A DNA stretch of 8,425 bases from NCBI GenBank assembly GCA_900544515.1, contig UQVI01000082.1:1-8425 (forward strand), given 5' to 3'. Every line of letters begins with the position of its first letter. The first letter of the stretch is position 1. Below, in pieces: positions 5,933 through 8,425 of the stretch. The translations under genes were made by a program, and so were the position numbers. The notes under the pieces are model-generated. The model made no database searches, had not been told where the DNA came from, and worked only from the letters and a program-made list of their open reading frames with translations. This DNA is from an uncultured Oscillospiraceae bacterium. GTDB taxonomy: Bacteria; Bacillota; Clostridia; Oscillospirales; Acutalibacteraceae.

Positions 5933-7714
5933 ATGGCAGAAACAATTAAAGGCTTAAAAAGAACAAATTACTGCGGTGAGCTGAGACTTGCCGATGCCGG
6001 AAAAGAGGTTACTCTCTTCGGTTGGTGCCAGAGACAGCGTGATCTCGGCAATCTGATTTTCATTGATTTAAGAGACAGAACAGGTATTATTCAGCTTTCC
6101 TTTAATGATACTACCGACCGCGATATATTTGCAAAAGCTCAGTCTGTAAGATCGGAGTTTGTTGTTGCCGCTGTGGGTACAGTATGTGAGCGTGAAAGCA
6201 AAAATAAGGATATACCTACCGGTGAAATCGAGGTGAACGTAAAGGAATTGCGAATCGTTTCAAAATCAGAAACACCTCCTTTTGAAATTGTTAACTCCGA
6301 AAAGGTCGGCGATGAGACTACACTCAAATACCGTTATCTGAATCTTAGAAATCAGAAGCTCACGCAGAACATTCTGATGCGTCATAAGATTGCAAAAATT
6401 GCAAGAGATTATTTCTATGATAATGATTTTATCGAAATTGAAACACCGATGATGATTAAATCAACGCCTGAGGGCGCGAGGGACTATGTTGTTCCGTCAC
6501 GTGTTCATAACGGAAAGTTCTACGCTCTTCCGCAGTCACCTCAGATTTACAAGCAGCTTTGTATGGTGGCAGGCTTTGACCGTTACATACAGCTTGCGCG
6601 CTGTTTCAGAGATGAGGATCTCAGAGCAGACAGACAGCCTGAATTCACGCAGATTGACCTTGAAATGTCCTTTGTGGATACAGACGATATTATGGAAATG
6701 GCTGAAGGCTTTATCTCAAAGCTGATGAAGGAAACCGTTGGTATTGACATCCCTATGCCGCTGCCAAGAATGACCTTTGCAGAAGCTATGGAGAAATATG
6801 GCTCAGACAAGCCTGATACACGCTTTGATATGCTGATTAACGATATCACAGACTGGGCAAATCAGACTGATTTTGTCGTATTTAAAAATGCAATTGCTGA
6901 CGGCGGTGCAGTCAAGGCTATTGTTGCAAAAAATGCAGCAGCAACCTACACAAGAAAGAAAATTGACAAACTGACCGAGCACGCAAAGGGTATCGGTGCA
7001 AAGGGACTTGCCTATATCCGTTGGGCTGAAGAAGAGCCGAACTGCTCTTTCAACAAATTCCTGAAGGATGATGAGCTGAACAACCTTATCACTGAACTCG
7101 GTGCAGAAAAGGGTGACTGTGTGTTCATCATTTCAGACAAGACATCATCTGCCTTATCTATTCTTGGTTCACTGAGACTGATCATTGCTAAGGAGCTCGG
7201 TATAATCCCTGAGGAAAAATGGAACTATCTCTGGATTACAGAAATGCCGTTCTTTGAGCAGGACGAGGAAACAGGTGAATGGGTAGCTATGCACCATCCG
7301 TTCACAATGCCTCTGGAGGAATGTATTGCGTACCTTGACACGGATAAGGGCAAGGTAAGAGCTAAGGCATTTGACCTTGTTTTAAACGGTACTGAGCTTT
7401 CATCAGGTTCAATGAGAATCACGGACTGTGAGCTCCAGAACAAGATGTTTGAGCTGCTCGGCATGGAGCAGGAAGAAATTGACGCAAAGTTCGGCTTCCT
7501 CGTTGAAGCATATCATTATGCTTCTCCTCCTCACGGCGGTATGGGTATCGGTCTTGACAGACTTGCAATGATTATCTGCGGTGCAGACAGCCTGAGAGAT
7601 GTTACTGCATTCCCTAAGGTTCAGAATGCAAGCGAGCTTATGAGCGGTGCGCCGAGCACGATTGACGATATCCAGCTTGACGAACTCGGAATAGATATAA
7701 AAAGCTGCGAATAG
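5933..7714 (+). CDS. aspS: Aspartyl-tRNA synthetase, bacterial type
   Basis: This class II synthetase attaches aspartate to tRNA-Asp. The 593-residue length is normal for the bacterial form. An N-terminal OB-fold anticodon domain (about 14-110) contains GWCQRQRDLGNLIFIDLRDR. Next come TPEGARDYVVPSR (178-190), ALPQSPQ (198-204) and motif 2 FRDEDLRADRQPEFTQID (225-242). A bacterial GAD-type insertion spans about 295-430, then AMHHPFT (452-458), the catalytic loop NGTELSSGSMRI (485-496) and motif 3 GIGLDRLAMI (538-547). Glu488 and Arg495 align with E. coli Glu482 and Arg489. Two glycines of the usual GGGS are serines here (490, 491). A GAGG ribosome site lies in the 14-nt gap after hisS. Whether it also charges tRNA-Asn cannot be judged from this window. 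Confidence 0.98.
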   Translation: MAETIKGLKRTNYCGELRLADAGKEVTLFGWCQRQRDLGNLIFIDLRDRTGIIQLSFNDTTDRDIFAKAQSVRSEFVVAAVGTVCERESKNKDIPTGEIEVNVKELRIVSKSETPPFEIVNSEKVGDETTLKYRYLNLRNQKLTQNILMRHKIAKIARDYFYDNDFIEIETPMMIKSTPEGARDYVVPSRVHNGKFYALPQSPQIYKQLCMVAGFDRYIQLARCFRDEDLRADRQPEFTQIDLEMSFVDTDDIMEMAEGFISKLMKETVGIDIPMPLPRMTFAEAMEKYGSDKPDTRFDMLINDITDWANQTDFVVFKNAIADGGAVKAIVAKNAAATYTRKKIDKLTEHAKGIGAKGLAYIRWAEEEPNCSFNKFLKDDELNNLITELGAEKGDCVFIISDKTSSALSILGSLRLIIAKELGIIPEEKWNYLWITEMPFFEQDEETGEWVAMHHPFTMPLEECIAYLDTDKGKVRAKAFDLVLNGTELSSGSMRITDCELQNKMFELLGMEQEEIDAKFGFLVEAYHYASPPHGGMGIGLDRLAMIICGADSLRDVTAFPKVQNASELMSGAPSTIDDIQLDELGIDIKSCE

Positions 7715-7729
7715 GTTCAAGGCAGGTTA

Positions 7730-8335
7730 ATGGAAAATATGGAAGATAAACAATACAACTTTTTTGCAATGGTTAATCGTATGAAGCTTATCGACAGATG
7801 GGCTTTAATGCGAAATACCAATAAAGAAAATATTGCTGAGCATAGCCATTCCGTCGCTGTAATTGCCCATGCACTTGCACTGATTGGCAACAAAAAGTTC
7901 GGTAAAAGCTATAATGCTGAACGCGTGTGCCTGCTGGCGCTTTATCACGATACCACTGAGGTTATAACCGGTGATATGCCTACTCCTGTAAAATACTATA
8001 ATGATGAGATTAAGAATGTTTACAAGGATATTGAACATACGGCAGGAAAAAGGCTTATAGCAATGCTCCCTGATGAATTCAGAGAGGATTACATTTCTTT
8101 CTTTGAAAAGCAGGAGGAGGACAAGGAACTCTGGGTGCTTGTTAAGGCTGCTGATAAAATCAGTGCCTTAATCAAATGTATTGAGGAGCACCGTATGGGC
8201 AATCAGGAGTTTGAAAAGGCACTTCAGGCTCAGGAAAAATTAATTGATGAAATTCCACTTGATGAGGTAAAATATTTCAAGAAGAATTTCCTTAACGGAT
8301 ACTATTTAACCCTTGACGAACATACAAAGCAATAA
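7730..8335 (+). CDS. yfbR: HD-domain 5'-deoxynucleotidase, YfbR-like
   Basis: YfbR-type HD phosphohydrolases remove the phosphate from deoxyribonucleoside 5'-monophosphates, a metal-dependent step in nucleotide-pool control. The 201-residue protein aligns with E. coli YfbR over its length at an offset of five residues. Metal ligands His38, His73-Asp74 (LYHDTTEV) and Asp142 match H33, H68-D69 and D137. The substrate-side Arg23-Trp24 in DRWALMRN matches R18-W19, and Glu77 and Asp82 (ITGDMPTPVKYY) are kept. The ATG at 7730 is 15 nt after aspS with a weak AAGG 7 nt upstream. An in-frame ATG at 7739 would fit the E. coli length as well but has worse spacing. It is the last gene of the hisS-aspS operon and ends 1-2 nt before the terminator stem. 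Specificity is inferred from homology. Confidence 0.92.
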   Translation: MENMEDKQYNFFAMVNRMKLIDRWALMRNTNKENIAEHSHSVAVIAHALALIGNKKFGKSYNAERVCLLALYHDTTEVITGDMPTPVKYYNDEIKNVYKDIEHTAGKRLIAMLPDEFREDYISFFEKQEEDKELWVLVKAADKISALIKCIEEHRMGNQEFEKALQAQEKLIDEIPLDEVKYFKKNFLNGYYLTLDEHTKQ

Positions 8336-8371
8336 TAAAAGCGGTTTGGAGTAATCCAAACCGCTTTTATA
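8335..8371 (+). terminator. Intrinsic terminator after the hisS-aspS-yfbR operon
   Basis: A perfect inverted repeat pairs 8335-8350 with 8355-8370 around the loop GTAA. The core arms are AAAAGCGGTTTGGA and TCCAAACCGCTTTT, and the stem starts in the yfbR stop codon. T-rich sequence follows (CTTTTATATTT). The A-run on the 5' arm would give a U-run on the other strand, so it could also stop a convergent gene entering from the right. Confidence 0.93.
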
Positions 8372-8425
8372 TTTAGCTGAGGTACGGTAACGAAGTATTG
8401 GTTTTTCGCAGAAATTGCCTGAAAT

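Noticed and set aside
7409..7720. Minus-strand 103-codon open frame
   Set aside because: It overlaps the conserved motif-3 end of aspS on the opposite strand and shows no recognisable protein features.

Overview
This 8.4-kb window is a run of bacterial housekeeping genes, all on the + strand. Its protein sequences and order point to an anaerobic Bacillota of class Clostridia, probably a gut Oscillospirales/Ruminococcaceae-type organism. The signs are a rod-shape cluster mreBCD-mrdA, a Bacillus/Clostridium-type MgsA, a hisS-aspS pair, strong GGAGG ribosome sites and moderately AT-rich DNA. The family-level placement is inference. Bases 1-48 are not genomic: they are an untrimmed Illumina Nextera i7 adapter, so the left end is a sequencing-library artefact that cuts into mreB.

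Layout: (1) 49-3941 is a cell-elongation cluster made of the 3' part of mreB, then mreC, mreD (1-nt overlap) and mrdA/PBP2. MreB filaments, the MreC/MreD membrane proteins and the PBP2 transpeptidase form the core of the elongasome. (2) 3942-4058 is an AT-rich gap with a candidate promoter and two copies of a 10-bp direct repeat. (3) 4059-4475 encodes a methylglyoxal synthase homologue that has Gly where the E. coli enzyme has its catalytic base Asp71. (4) 4476-4568 is a gap holding an imperfect hairpin, a possible attenuator or terminator. (5) 4569-8335 is a tight operon, hisS-aspS-yfbR-like (gaps of 14 and 15 nt): histidyl- and aspartyl-tRNA synthetases and an HD-domain 5'-deoxynucleotidase. 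It ends in a near-textbook intrinsic terminator at 8335-8371. The last about 55 bases hold nothing I can assign.

I see no CRISPR array, mobile element, tRNA/rRNA, phage gene or defence system. No undescribed multi-gene system can be supported here. The observation most worth following is the methylglyoxal synthase with altered active-site acids. Next is its position directly after mrdA, without the minCDE/rodA genes that I recall lying between them in many clostridia.
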